In this document: piece by piece, positions 1-9,312 of the stretch
Numbering within the stretch: the first letter of the stretch is position 1
How the letters are laid out: every line of letters starts with the position of its first letter
Program-made: the position numbers and the translations under genes
Assembly: GCA_964495085.1 (NCBI GenBank)
Contig: CAZBUK010000008.1
Location: forward strand, 1 to 64,000
Source of the DNA: CAZBUK01 sp964495085
Lineage (GTDB): Bacteria; Bacteroidota; Ignavibacteria; T3Sed10-11
Reading direction: 5' to 3'
DNA length: 64,000 nucleotides
Notes under the pieces: generated by a model
What the model saw: the letters and a program-made list of their open reading frames with translations, nothing else
Database searches by the model: none
Told to the model about the DNA's origin: nothing

Positions 1-576
1 TCATAAGCTTCTGAAGTAATAAATCATACTGGACCCATAGTTTGTGTATCATAAATTATACCTTTTCCAATGCAATATTCCACTATGTTCACTTCGTTAA
101 TAATCTTTTGGACACCGATGCCGGTATTTAATTAATTCTCTGAGCGGTTGTTATGTTGCAATACCCGATAGATTCGCAATGAAAAAGATATTCCCCCTCT
201 CCAACAGGATATACAGAATTGCCGCATCGAACAATGAGGGAGCAGACCATCGGTGCTTCCAGTTCAATGAATTGGATATGCCTGGAGGCAACTGATTGTT
301 AATTATTTACGTGTGAAGTGAAGAAGGAAGAGGTGCCTATGGCCTGAGAGCTTTGTTCCGGCGGAACGGACTTTTTGACATTGCACGGGACCAGCTTTTT
401 CACTCGCAATCGACGAAAACAGTTTCCGTGAGGTATCCATCGTAATATGCCGAAAACAGCACGATTTCAGCATTTTCTGTGTTAGTTAATGTGATTTAGC
501 GCATTCCTATTCTCAAGATGGTACCGTATTATTAATTAGAAATTTCACATATACTTAATGAACGATAATAAAGAAC
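1..576. other. Leading non-coding stretch
   Basis: No convincing gene is seen on either strand before the AAA+ gene at 577. The stretch is AT-rich, with a small GTTCC/GGAAC inverted repeat at 355-367 followed by a short T run, too weak to call a terminator. A loose CRP/FNR-like half-palindrome lies at 490-505. It presumably holds the promoter of the gene at 577, but no confident -35/-10 pair can be read. Confidence 0.4.
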
Positions 577-1551
577 ATGTCGGCACCGTTAATAGGGAAA
601 AGCAAAGCGACGATAACTCTGCAGAAGCAGATACAAAAGCTGTCGAAAAGCAGGGATGATGTCGTCGTCATAGGCGAGTCCGGAAGCGGAAAGTTCATCG
701 CGGCGGAGAATCTGCACGGTTCGTCATCCGACTCATCCGTCACTTCTCCCTTAACTGTCATTTCACCCGACACGTTCAGCGAGAACGAGCTCGTAAGGTA
801 TCTTGCAGCCTGCTCTGCACCGGATCAGCAGGTTCCTCCCGGAATACAAGATCGGCGATTATCCACTCATACCGCGAGCGGAAGCATCCTGATCAGAAAC
901 ATTGAAAAGATGAGTTTCGGACAGCAGCGGACAATAGCGATGTTTATTCGGGATCGAAATTTCCGCAGACAATCCGGTTCATCGAAGGGAGCGGATGGAA
1001 ACCGGTTAATAGTAACGGCGAACGACGATCCGAAATCGCTCGCAAAGAAGAATGAAATCCTGCAAGAGCTGGCGGACGAGCTCAGCTCCTTCAGGGAGTT
1101 GAAAGTTGTACCGCTCAGAGAACGACAGGTGGATATCCCCTATCTCGTGCAGCACTTTCTCGAGGCAGTAAGTGAAAAAATCGGTATAGCTCAACCCGTA
1201 CTCGACATCAACGCGCTCAATGACCTGATGAAACAACCGTGGCACGGCAACATCCGCGAACTGAAATCCGTTATTGAACGATCGGTCCTCTTCTCACCCG
1301 ACGGCACGTATCATCTACCCGCGGATATAGTCGGAGAACAGGCATCCGTTACGAAACTGATCGATAAAATCCTGCATGGCGAGCATAAGGGGATCGACTC
1401 ATCACTGGATTCGATCGAAAGGGGAGTAATCTCCACCGCACTTGCGCGATTCAACAATAATTTGACTAACGCCGCAGAATTCCTCGGTATGGAAAGATCC
1501 CTTCTCGAGAAACGGCTCGTCAGACTGGGAATCGACAGCGAGCACCGGTAA
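577..1551 (+). CDS. Degenerate sigma-54 activator-type AAA+ protein with Fis-type HTH
   Basis: The 324-aa protein has the layout of the central and C-terminal parts of an NtrC-type enhancer-binding protein. A P-loop GESGSGK sits at residues 33-39, a sensor-I-like RLIVTAND at 143-150, the arginine-finger block PLRERQVDIP at 179-188, WHGNIRELK at 222-230 and a Fis-type helix-turn-helix at about 283-318. There is no receiver or GAF domain in front. Two functional motifs are gone. The GAFTGA loop expected at about 80-95 is absent, and the Walker B position, normally LFLDEI, reads ILIRNI at 104-109, so both acidic residues are lost. By family knowledge such a protein should not hydrolyse ATP or remodel sigma-54 polymerase; DNA binding may remain. 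It stands alone and ends 20 bases before a strong terminator. The start is the first ATG, with only a weak AAAGAA upstream. Confidence 0.85.
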   Translation: MSAPLIGKSKATITLQKQIQKLSKSRDDVVVIGESGSGKFIAAENLHGSSSDSSVTSPLTVISPDTFSENELVRYLAACSAPDQQVPPGIQDRRLSTHTASGSILIRNIEKMSFGQQRTIAMFIRDRNFRRQSGSSKGADGNRLIVTANDDPKSLAKKNEILQELADELSSFRELKVVPLRERQVDIPYLVQHFLEAVSEKIGIAQPVLDINALNDLMKQPWHGNIRELKSVIERSVLFSPDGTYHLPADIVGEQASVTKLIDKILHGEHKGIDSSLDSIERGVISTALARFNNNLTNAAEFLGMERSLLEKRLVRLGIDSEHR

Positions 1552-1570
1552 CATAACGCGTTCGTATGCG

Positions 1571-1611
1571 AAAAAAACCGCTGCCGTTAACGAAACGACA
1601 GCGGTTTTTTT
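1571..1611. terminator. Bidirectional rho-independent terminator
   Basis: A perfect hairpin with stem AAAAAACCGCTG/CAGCGGTTTTTT around a short loop has a T run on the plus strand and an A run (T run on minus) on the other side. It can end transcription from the AAA+ gene on the plus strand and back up the terminator of the convergent S9 peptidase gene. Confidence 0.9.
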
Positions 1612-1658
1612 ATTTATATTGGTTCATCCGGATGCCCGTAAATATTCCGGAACCGAAT

Positions 1659-1692
1659 AAAAAACCCGGACGTGTTACGTACTGTCCGGGTT
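1659..1692 (-). terminator. Terminator of the S9 peptidase gene
   Basis: Read on the minus strand, a 9-bp stem AACCCGGAC/GTCCGGGTT with a 12-nt loop is followed by a T run. It lies 26 bases beyond the S9 peptidase stop codon. Confidence 0.85.
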
Positions 1693-1717
1693 ACTTAAGT
1701 TTGAGATAATCGGGGAT

Positions 1718-4453
1718 CTATTCGGAATCTACCATCTCCGTAGTGATGATGCCTCCTCCCATAGCGGAGGAAAGCTGATCCACCGATCTGAGTAATTCAC
1801 GGGATTGTCCCGTCGAGATCCATGCGGTTTTTTTCCCCGACTCATCGTCTATGGGCACCACTTCCACCTTGAAAGCATCGATCGTGTCTCCCGCCACTTC
1901 GACACCTTCGGTTCCCGTAACGGTCAGTTTCATCGTCCGGGATTTCTGAAGATTGACATTGAACGATCTCAGATACGTTTCATATCCTACAGAGAGCGGT
2001 AGCCCAAGCAAAACCATATCGAGCGCCGCCCCGTCGCCGAACACGGGCGAAGCGAGTTTCACATCGATCGGCATATGCTGAGGCCCGACGTTTATATCCC
2101 CCTTGATCTGCTCAGGCGTGTAATCGATCTTGATCTTAGCCATCCCCTGGGTCGTCGACCGGTGAATAGGATAAAATGTATCGGCATCGATGAAGACCGT
2201 GTCCGCTGCCTCACCCATCGGACTTGTGGATGAGTCTACGATTTTAAGCGTCTTTCTGCCGTTTAGATCAGTTCTCTTTATCGAGCGGGTCGATTGTATC
2301 TCAAGCTCCTGACCGGCCATCTGGATGCTCATTTTGTAATGAAGATCCTGCTCTTTTATCCGGTTGCCCGAAACTTTCGGGAGCTGTATGTTGTCCGTTC
2401 CTTCGGTCATTCCTATCGGTTTCGGCAGTTCGACCGTCGTGATATCCACGGTAATATCCGACAACTTCTTCGCGATGTCCTCGGGAACATCCATCTGGTA
2501 TCTGCCGCCGAGATGATCGGCGAAGAACTTTTCGATGGCTACGGTAAGAGCGATCCGGTTCTCCCTTCCCGCAAATCCATGCCCCTCGTCCGGAGCTACG
2601 ATATATTCAACTTCTCGTCCCAGATCCCGTAGCGCAACGACGATCTGATCTGATTCTGCTTTCTTAACGCGCGGATCGTTTGCGCCCTGCACGACAAGCA
2701 GCGGAGCGGTGATATGATGAGCTGAAAAGAGCGGTGATTGCGATTCCATTCGCCCGACATCTTCGGGATCCTCCAGATCTCCGACGCGAACGGCGAAGAG
2801 TTTTTTCAACGGAGCCCAGTACGGGGGGATCGAGTTGAGCAGCGTAATAATATTCGATGGCCCGACAAATGAAATACCTCCCGCGTAAAGTCCGGGAGTA
2901 AAAGCAAGGCCCGCAAGTGTAGCATAACCGCCGTACGATCCGCCGAATATTGCTACTCTCTCCGGATCGGCTATTCCCTGATCGATGAGATACCGCACGC
3001 CGTCGGTGATATCATGCTGCATTGCACCGGTTCCCCATTCTTTGTTACCGGAATTTAGAAAATCTTTTCCGTAGCCGGTTGATCCCCTGAAATTCGGCTG
3101 GAAGACCGCGTATCCGCGGTTCGATAGAAACTGCGCGTACGAGTCGTATCCCCAATTATCACGGGCCCATGGACCACCATGCGGAAACACCACGACGGGG
3201 AGATTCCTGGGTTGCATCCCCTTCGGTATCGTCAAATAGGCTGGAATTTCTCTTCCGTCCCTTGCCGTATAACGTATCGCCTGCATCGGGGATAAAGATT
3301 GAGTGGGAAGTTTGGGGCGGGGGCGATAAAGAAATGATACTTCGCCGGTCTCCCGGTTATACAGATATGTCGCACCCGGATCCACATCGCTCGTTACGCT
3401 GACCAACTGAAGCGTTTCATCCAGCGTCGATGAACCGAAATATATATCCCCTGCGGGAAGAGCATCGGTCAGTTTTCGATATTCGGCCGCAAATTTTTCA
3501 TCCTTCGGATAGACGCGAAGCCGGTCGCCGACATAATACGTCGCCAACAATTCTCTCGTCTTTCTTGAGAATATGGACCCTCCGAAATCTACCCGACCTT
3601 CAGGATCTGTTTCCAGCAATTCTTTCTGTCCCGTCGCGGGATCGAACAGGACGAGCTGAGTAAGATCCCGGTCTCCCTTATTTGTCACGAAATAAACCCG
3701 CTTATTATCCCGGTGGAAAACGGTCGGATATGCAGTCTCTTCATTGTTTACCGAATAGACGGAGATCAATTGTTCGCCTTCGACGCGGAGAATTTCGGTT
3801 CCCCCGTCCTGAGTCTGGCGAATCGCAAGCCGGATGTTGCCGTCGTAATCCGCCATCCAGCCAGCGACATTCTCCTCGTTCTTGAAGAGTAATTCGCGCT
3901 CACCCGTCGTGAGATCAAGTGCATAAACGTCATGAAGCTGAGGATTGCGGTCGTTCAGACCGATAATAATCCGGTTCGGTGTCGATTCAGGCACGGAATA
4001 TATATATGCCCGAACATTATCGATGGGTGTTAGATTGCGGGCAGGAGGTACGGCTGTTTCCGGTTCGGGCAGGGACTCGGGATCGACCGCATAAATATGA
4101 TAATTTTCGTCACCACCCTTATCCTGAACGTACAGTATATATTTCGAGTCCTGACTCCAGAAATATCCCATTATCGGACGCGTCGTATCGGAAGTCATCG
4201 GACGTGCGGCATCGAACGGCTCTTCCGTTCGTTTCATCCAGATATTCATGACACCGTTAAACGGCTTACGGAACGAGATAAACCGGCCGTCCGGTGAAAT
4301 TTGAGCACCGGCGATTTCCGGATCCCCGAAAATGATCTCCCGATCGATTAATGGGGGTATATCGCTTTGGGCAGAAACGGAATGTGGTAGCGGGCATAGA
4401 AGGGATATGAAAAGTACTGCGATTAGAGTGAATCTAAGTCCGTTGAGTCTCAT
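1718..4453 (-). CDS. Secreted S9 family peptidase (prolyl oligopeptidase/acylaminoacyl type) with C-terminal extension
   Basis: Serine exopeptidase of the prolyl oligopeptidase clan, expected to cleave peptides in the periplasm or outside the cell. From the ATG at 4453 (AGGAG eight bases upstream) it is 911 aa with a signal peptide ending near SVSAQS. A TolB/WD40-like beta propeller spans about 35-385, and an alpha/beta hydrolase about 390-650 carries the nucleophile in GGSYGGY (Ser506), the acid in GANDPRV (Asp593) and the base in DEGHGF (His625). About 250 further residues follow. They are beta-rich and resemble DUF3108-like envelope proteins (for example DAFKVEVVP followed by TAWIS); this resemblance is only inferred by eye. 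An ATG nine codons upstream is in frame but would put charged residues before the signal peptide. The gene is monocistronic with its own terminator. Confidence 0.93.
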   Translation of the reverse strand: MRLNGLRFTLIAVLFISLLCPLPHSVSAQSDIPPLIDREIIFGDPEIAGAQISPDGRFISFRKPFNGVMNIWMKRTEEPFDAARPMTSDTTRPIMGYFWSQDSKYILYVQDKGGDENYHIYAVDPESLPEPETAVPPARNLTPIDNVRAYIYSVPESTPNRIIIGLNDRNPQLHDVYALDLTTGERELLFKNEENVAGWMADYDGNIRLAIRQTQDGGTEILRVEGEQLISVYSVNNEETAYPTVFHRDNKRVYFVTNKGDRDLTQLVLFDPATGQKELLETDPEGRVDFGGSIFSRKTRELLATYYVGDRLRVYPKDEKFAAEYRKLTDALPAGDIYFGSSTLDETLQLVSVTSDVDPGATYLYNRETGEVSFLYRPRPKLPTQSLSPMQAIRYTARDGREIPAYLTIPKGMQPRNLPVVVFPHGGPWARDNWGYDSYAQFLSNRGYAVFQPNFRGSTGYGKDFLNSGNKEWGTGAMQHDITDGVRYLIDQGIADPERVAIFGGSYGGYATLAGLAFTPGLYAGGISFVGPSNIITLLNSIPPYWAPLKKLFAVRVGDLEDPEDVGRMESQSPLFSAHHITAPLLVVQGANDPRVKKAESDQIVVALRDLGREVEYIVAPDEGHGFAGRENRIALTVAIEKFFADHLGGRYQMDVPEDIAKKLSDITVDITTVELPKPIGMTEGTDNIQLPKVSGNRIKEQDLHYKMSIQMAGQELEIQSTRSIKRTDLNGRKTLKIVDSSTSPMGEAADTVFIDADTFYPIHRSTTQGMAKIKIDYTPEQIKGDINVGPQHMPIDVKLASPVFGDGAALDMVLLGLPLSVGYETYLRSFNVNLQKSRTMKLTVTGTEGVEVAGDTIDAFKVEVVPIDDESGKKTAWISTGQSRELLRSVDQLSSAMGGGIITTEMVDSE

Positions 4454-4548
4454 ATTTACTTCTCCTTCCAAAGTTTGCATTGGCGGGATTGAAACATGTT
4501 TTAAAGTTTCATTGTAATTGATACGTACATAGCGGAAGATTGTTTCAA

Positions 4549-6072
4549 TCAGAGCCGCACGGGGAAGTAGAGTCCGACTCGAGTTCCTTTCGACACCTCG
4601 CTTTCAATATCTATGAAACCTCCCGCTAAATCGATCATGCCATACACCATCGGAAGACCGAGACCTATACCTTTATCGATCGGTTTTGTTGTGAAGAAGG
4701 GTTCGAACACCCGATTCAGGTTTTCCGGTGGAATTCCGACCCCCGTATCCTCGATTTGAATGTGTACGTAGAATGCCTCCTGCGCTTTCGGAAATTCCTT
4801 TCTGATAGATGTGCCGTGTTTCAGGTGGGTTTGGATGCTGATAGTGCCGCCGCGGGGCATTGCATCCTTCGCATTGAGCAGAATATTGAGGATAGCCTGT
4901 TTGAATTGGCTTCTGTCTGCACGTACCAATGCGGTTTCGGCCGACAGCTCATGATCGATGCGGATGGATTCCGGAAGTATCTCCCTGGCGGTGACGATGA
5001 GCCGTTCCAACGCCGCATCTATTTTAATATCTTCAATTCTGACCGGTGCCTGCTTTATAAATGTCATCAGATGCTGGACGATGTTCGCACCGCGCTCCGA
5101 CGCCTCGAGTATTGCCGACTGATACCGTTGAATCTGCATCCGATCGGATTGATCCATCTCAGAGAGAGAGGCATAGCCGACAATGACATTGAGTATGTTA
5201 TTAAAATTATGAGCGATTCCACCGACAAGTACTCCCATACTTTCCATTTTCTTTGCCAGACGCAGATTTTCCTCGATTCTTTTCTCCTCCGTAATGTCGC
5301 GCGATATACCGATATAAGCGAACGGTCGATCGTTTTCATCGCGTATAACCGACGTGGAGAGCCGGATCAAGAAGTCGGTTCCGTCTTTCCTGCTGTTAAA
5401 AATCTCTCCGCTCCATCCTCCGTGCATCGTCGACGGAAGAATGTTTTCGACGATATCAGCACTGTTTTTCTGAGACCGGAGGATCGACGCGGATTTGTCG
5501 AGTATTTCCTCTTCTTGGTAACCGTACAGGTCGCAAAATGCCTTATTGACAAATATAATGTGCTCGTCCAGATCGGTTATATTGACGCTCTCGTGAACGC
5601 TCCGAATCGTATGTTCGAATACCCGTAGTTTCCGCTCGAGCTCTTTCCGGAAGGTGATATCGCGGAAGATACTCAGCAGGAGGAGGGGTTCACCCGGCGG
5701 TTCGATGTAGGAATTCGACAACTCGAACCATTTCTTCTCGCCGTTCCATAATTCCAACTCGCGTTCGAAGGAACGCTGAATGGTCTTTGAAGTGAAACGT
5801 TTCTTATGCTTACGCGTCATCGAATCCCGCTCACGCACCGCATAGATTTCTGAAAAGTGCCTGCCGATCGCCTCCTCCGCAGACTTGCCGACTAATCGGC
5901 AGTAAGCATCGTTGACGAGGATCACCATTCCCTGTTCGTCCACCATCCGCATCCCGTCAGCCGAGCTTTCCCAGACCTCTTCAAAGTACGAATGCGTCCG
6001 CTTTAATATTTCATTCGGGATGGTTTTCGTTACATCGGACGAACGGGATCCCTTCCGTACGTTTTTCTTCAT
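4549..6072 (-). CDS. PAS-PAS sensor histidine kinase
   Basis: Two-component sensor kinase with no membrane segment, so probably a soluble or complex-bound sensor. Two PAS domains (about 25-145 and 150-265) are followed by a dimerisation/phosphoacceptor domain with GGIAHNFNN (His288) and a C-terminal HATPase domain with N box NILLNAKDAM, G1 DTGVGIP, F box FEPFFTT and G2 GIGLGLPMVYG. It has no receiver domain. The second PAS, HisKA and ATPase parts closely match the hybrid kinase upstream, so the two look like a tandem duplication. The ATG at 6072 has AAGGG nine bases upstream; an in-frame ATG at 6147, 40 bases after the previous stop, has no ribosome site but cannot be excluded (532 aa). It is probably the last gene of a three-gene operon. 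Confidence 0.9.
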   Translation of the reverse strand: MKKNVRKGSRSSDVTKTIPNEILKRTHSYFEEVWESSADGMRMVDEQGMVILVNDAYCRLVGKSAEEAIGRHFSEIYAVRERDSMTRKHKKRFTSKTIQRSFERELELWNGEKKWFELSNSYIEPPGEPLLLLSIFRDITFRKELERKLRVFEHTIRSVHESVNITDLDEHIIFVNKAFCDLYGYQEEEILDKSASILRSQKNSADIVENILPSTMHGGWSGEIFNSRKDGTDFLIRLSTSVIRDENDRPFAYIGISRDITEEKRIEENLRLAKKMESMGVLVGGIAHNFNNILNVIVGYASLSEMDQSDRMQIQRYQSAILEASERGANIVQHLMTFIKQAPVRIEDIKIDAALERLIVTAREILPESIRIDHELSAETALVRADRSQFKQAILNILLNAKDAMPRGGTISIQTHLKHGTSIRKEFPKAQEAFYVHIQIEDTGVGIPPENLNRVFEPFFTTKPIDKGIGLGLPMVYGMIDLAGGFIDIESEVSKGTRVGLYFPVRL

Positions 6073-6186
6073 TAAGATGTGCCCTTGGTTGTTACGAATG
6101 ATACAGTAGGCGTGCGTCTCGGAGTGCTCTGTCTTCCTGCACCTCATACACTCGATGCTACGGCCGGCGAGATAAAATACTATAAA

Positions 6187-8571
6187 TCAGCTCTCAATAT
6201 CAAGCACTTGTCTAACGATTTTAAGGATGGTACCGCTTTTATATGGTTTTTGAACGAAATATTTGACCCCGGCCCGTTCGAGCTGAGCCTTCGAATCCGG
6301 ATCGTTATATCCGGACGCAACCACCACACGGACACCGGGATCGAGTTCCCGCATACGGGTAATAACGTCGTATCCGCTCATACGCGGGAGTCCGAGATCC
6401 ATCACAACCAGATCGATTTCCTTGTGCGATTCACCGAATATCTTAATGGCTTCGAGGCCGTCTCCCGCGGTCAACACACGATAGCCGTAATCCGAAAGCG
6501 CCCTCGTGACGAGTTCGCGTATCGGTTCCTCATCCTCTACCACCAATATCGTCTCCGATCCGTTTGCCCGGCGAGGATGTTCGGATGTATCGGATTGATC
6601 CTCCGTCCCGGAGAAATCCTTCAGCTGGAAATAGAGGCGGAAGATGGATCCGCGGTCGGTTTCACTCTCGACCTCGATAAAGCCGTTATGACTCTCAACC
6701 ATACCGTATACCATGGGTAATCCGAGACCCACCCCCTTGCCGATTTCTTTCGTCGTAAAGAAAGGGTCGAATATCCTGCTCTGTATCTCATCGTCCATGC
6801 CGAAGCCGGTGTCTGTGACGGTCAGGCAGACATAGTCGGAGTCGGCGACCTTCAGAAATTTCTCCCTGAGCCGGTCGCCGTGAACAACCTCGGACGAGAC
6901 CGTGATACTGCCTCCTTCGGGCATCGCGTCGCGCGCATTCAGATACAGGTTGAACAGTACCTGGTTGAACTGGTTATGGTCAGCGAGAATCGTCGGGTTT
7001 CGTCGATCGAGACGGTGTATGAAGGTAACGGTCTGGGGGAATGTCTGCTTCGACATGTCCGTCATTTCTTCTATGACTTTATTTACCGGTACGACTTCAA
7101 ACCGAACGGGGGATTTTTTAATATATGTCATGAGTTGATGTACGAGATGTGCTCCTCTCTCCGCAGCCTCGGTGATAACCCGTGCGTTGCGGATCAACTT
7201 GTCCCGGTCGCTTTCCCCCTCCTCAAGAAGCGACGCGTAACCCATGATTACGCCGAGAATGTTGTTGAAGTTGTGTGCTATCCCGCCGACAAGCACGCCG
7301 AGACTCTCCATCTTCTGAGAATGCCGCAACTGTTCTTCAACTTGCTTCTGCTTGGTAATATCCCTGGTTACCCCGGTTAAGGCTATCGGGTTGCCCACTT
7401 CATCCCTGATAACGGAGGTTGTCAGGTAAACCAGTAATTCGCTGCCGTCTATCCGGACGTGGAGAAGCTCTCCTACCCAGCCCCCGCGTAATGTCTCAGG
7501 AAAAATGTTCTCCAGTTTCTCTCCCGGATTTTTGGGCGACCACAGAATTCCTGTATGCTTTCCAATGATCTCCTCCGGAGCGTATCCGTATGTATCGCAG
7601 AAGGCTTGGTTAACGAAAATGATATTATTCTGCAGATCGGATATCGTGATGCAGTCATTCACGCTCTTAATGACGTGCTCGAAAATAGTCGCCTTTTCCT
7701 TCGCATGCTGGTCCTCAGTCACATCTCTTGAATTAACCATGATCCCCCTGACCGCAGGATCGTCTAGCAGATTACGAAAGATGGACTCGAGGAGAACCCA
7801 TGAACCGTCCGCATGCCTGAGCCCGTACGTTATTTTCTTTGCCGTACCCGGATGACGGATCAGTGCATTGTAAAGCTCCATGAGGCGTTTTAGATCGGCG
7901 GGGTGGCAAAGCCCGAAGAAACTCATACCGAGACGCGGATAGGTCCGGTCGTGCCCGAGAATCCGATGGGAGGAGGGCGTCTCGTAGAGTATGGTCCCGT
8001 TTGCGTCGAGAACGCTGATAATGTCGGATGATGCGGCGAGGAGCCGGTGTAGATTTGCATCGGTTTCCCTTTCCGCTTGCCCGGCCGAAAGCTGTTCTCC
8101 GCCGGTACGGATGATTCCGACGACCCCCGCAAGTTCTCCGGTTTGACTTCTCACGGGAACCCGCGACACCGATACGCGTAGTTGAGTACCGTCCCTGCGA
8201 ATAATTATTTCTTCACGGTTCAGATCGGGCTGAGCCGTTTGCAGAAGTTCCTGTTCGCCGAGATAAACGCGATGTGCGAATTCACGATCGAAAAAATCAA
8301 AATCCGTCTTTCCATAGGCATACTTCGGCTGCTCTATTCCCATCAGGGTTGCATACGCACGGTTCACAAGGATGTACCTCGACCTTGTGTCCTTAAAAAA
8401 GAGAGGATCGGGAAGGGCTGAGATGAGCGAATCGAGGGCGCGTAGATCGACCTCGACGCCGACACTGGCCTGTACGTCCTTCTCGGGCCCCTGCCGGAGT
8501 GACTCGACCTGAGATTTCAGCTTTTTCAGCTTATCGAGCAGTTCAGCCCGACGATGTGAATCATCTGTCAT
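6187..8571 (-). CDS. Hybrid histidine kinase, three PAS domains and C-terminal receiver
   Basis: The 794-aa soluble kinase reads, in order: a short N-terminal coiled coil (8-28), PAS (about 45-155), PAS (about 172-290), PAS (about 295-405), HisKA with GGIAHNFNN (His433), HATPase (N box NLYLNARDAM near 541-550, DTGFGM, FDPFFTT, GVGLGLPMVYG) and a receiver (about 672-790). The receiver has the acidic pair in VVEDEE, the phosphoacceptor in VVMDLGLP (Asp725) and the conserved lysine in VQKPY. Phosphate could thus pass internally to the receiver or on to another partner. No DNA-binding output is attached. It starts 12 bases after the pseudo-receiver gene and ends 114 bases before the second kinase, consistent with one operon. 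Confidence 0.95.
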   Translation of the reverse strand: MTDDSHRRAELLDKLKKLKSQVESLRQGPEKDVQASVGVEVDLRALDSLISALPDPLFFKDTRSRYILVNRAYATLMGIEQPKYAYGKTDFDFFDREFAHRVYLGEQELLQTAQPDLNREEIIIRRDGTQLRVSVSRVPVRSQTGELAGVVGIIRTGGEQLSAGQAERETDANLHRLLAASSDIISVLDANGTILYETPSSHRILGHDRTYPRLGMSFFGLCHPADLKRLMELYNALIRHPGTAKKITYGLRHADGSWVLLESIFRNLLDDPAVRGIMVNSRDVTEDQHAKEKATIFEHVIKSVNDCITISDLQNNIIFVNQAFCDTYGYAPEEIIGKHTGILWSPKNPGEKLENIFPETLRGGWVGELLHVRIDGSELLVYLTTSVIRDEVGNPIALTGVTRDITKQKQVEEQLRHSQKMESLGVLVGGIAHNFNNILGVIMGYASLLEEGESDRDKLIRNARVITEAAERGAHLVHQLMTYIKKSPVRFEVVPVNKVIEEMTDMSKQTFPQTVTFIHRLDRRNPTILADHNQFNQVLFNLYLNARDAMPEGGSITVSSEVVHGDRLREKFLKVADSDYVCLTVTDTGFGMDDEIQSRIFDPFFTTKEIGKGVGLGLPMVYGMVESHNGFIEVESETDRGSIFRLYFQLKDFSGTEDQSDTSEHPRRANGSETILVVEDEEPIRELVTRALSDYGYRVLTAGDGLEAIKIFGESHKEIDLVVMDLGLPRMSGYDVITRMRELDPGVRVVVASGYNDPDSKAQLERAGVKYFVQKPYKSGTILKIVRQVLDIES

Positions 8572-8583
8572 GAATACCGACTA

Positions 8584-9312
8584 TTATCGTAGATTTCGTT
8601 CAAACGCTTGCTCTAAAGTAATAAAAAATAAGAATCTATATACTTGAGCGATGTGCGTTATATCAAGCAATGTGTCCAGGGTCTCACGGATCTTCATCGC
8701 AAAAACTTCCGATATAAATGGTTTTTTAATGATACCCTTAATCCCTCGTCCGGCCAGCTCGCTCTCGCGCATTCCGACCAGGTGGAAGTACGATTTATTG
8801 ACATATAGTACGATATCCGACTTATTTATAATTCTCACTCCCGACGGCGAATTATCCCAAATTCTTTCAAAGAGATCGGCCAGTATTGCAACGGGTTCCC
8901 GACCGGTAATGTGCTGTCTCCCGATTGATTTTCGTTCGCCTCGGCGCGTTGCTGCCGCGAGAACGGCCGGACCGAACCGGTGTAACCGCTTCCTGTAGAT
9001 ATAGTCGACCACACCCGATCTGAGGCAGTCCACAACGGTGCTCTCATCGAGGGAATCGGCAGTAGCAATGCAGGGGATTTTAGTGGAATATTGGACGGCG
9101 AGCTGTAAAACCTTTAAATCATTAGGCTTTCGCCCGGCATGTACGGTAAGAATGACATCCGGTCGGGATGCTTTGAGCGTGCGGAGGAAGACTTTTTCAA
9201 TCGCTATTCCGGGTCGCTTCGAGAGACCGGAATTCTTCAGCTCCCGGACAATTGCACCGGTATCCGCGGAGCTATCCTTGAGAATGAGAATCCTTACATC
9301 ACGTTGAAGCAT
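8584..9312 (-). CDS. Pseudo-receiver plus PAS protein
   Basis: A 242-aa protein whose first 120 residues fold-match a CheY-like receiver of the type that precedes PAS sensor kinases (ILILKDSSAD near the N terminus, later GVVDYIYRKRL). The phosphoacceptor position, where a LVLLD-type strand is expected, reads VILTVHAG, so no aspartate is present and phosphorylation is unlikely. One PAS domain follows (about 150-220) and the protein then stops, with no kinase. It is the first gene of the cluster with the two PAS kinases, 12 bases before the hybrid kinase, and may be an adaptor or sensor for them. The start is uncertain: ATG at 9312 has no clear ribosome site, and an in-frame TTG at 9339 also has none. 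Confidence 0.8.
   Translation of the reverse strand: MLQRDVRILILKDSSADTGAIVRELKNSGLSKRPGIAIEKVFLRTLKASRPDVILTVHAGRKPNDLKVLQLAVQYSTKIPCIATADSLDESTVVDCLRSGVVDYIYRKRLHRFGPAVLAAATRRGERKSIGRQHITGREPVAILADLFERIWDNSPSGVRIINKSDIVLYVNKSYFHLVGMRESELAGRGIKGIIKKPFISEVFAMKIRETLDTLLDITHIAQVYRFLFFITLEQAFERNLR

Noticed and set aside
4756..5628. Antisense frame of 290 codons in the PAS kinase gene
   Set aside because: It lies wholly within a kinase gene with intact motifs and shows no features of its own.
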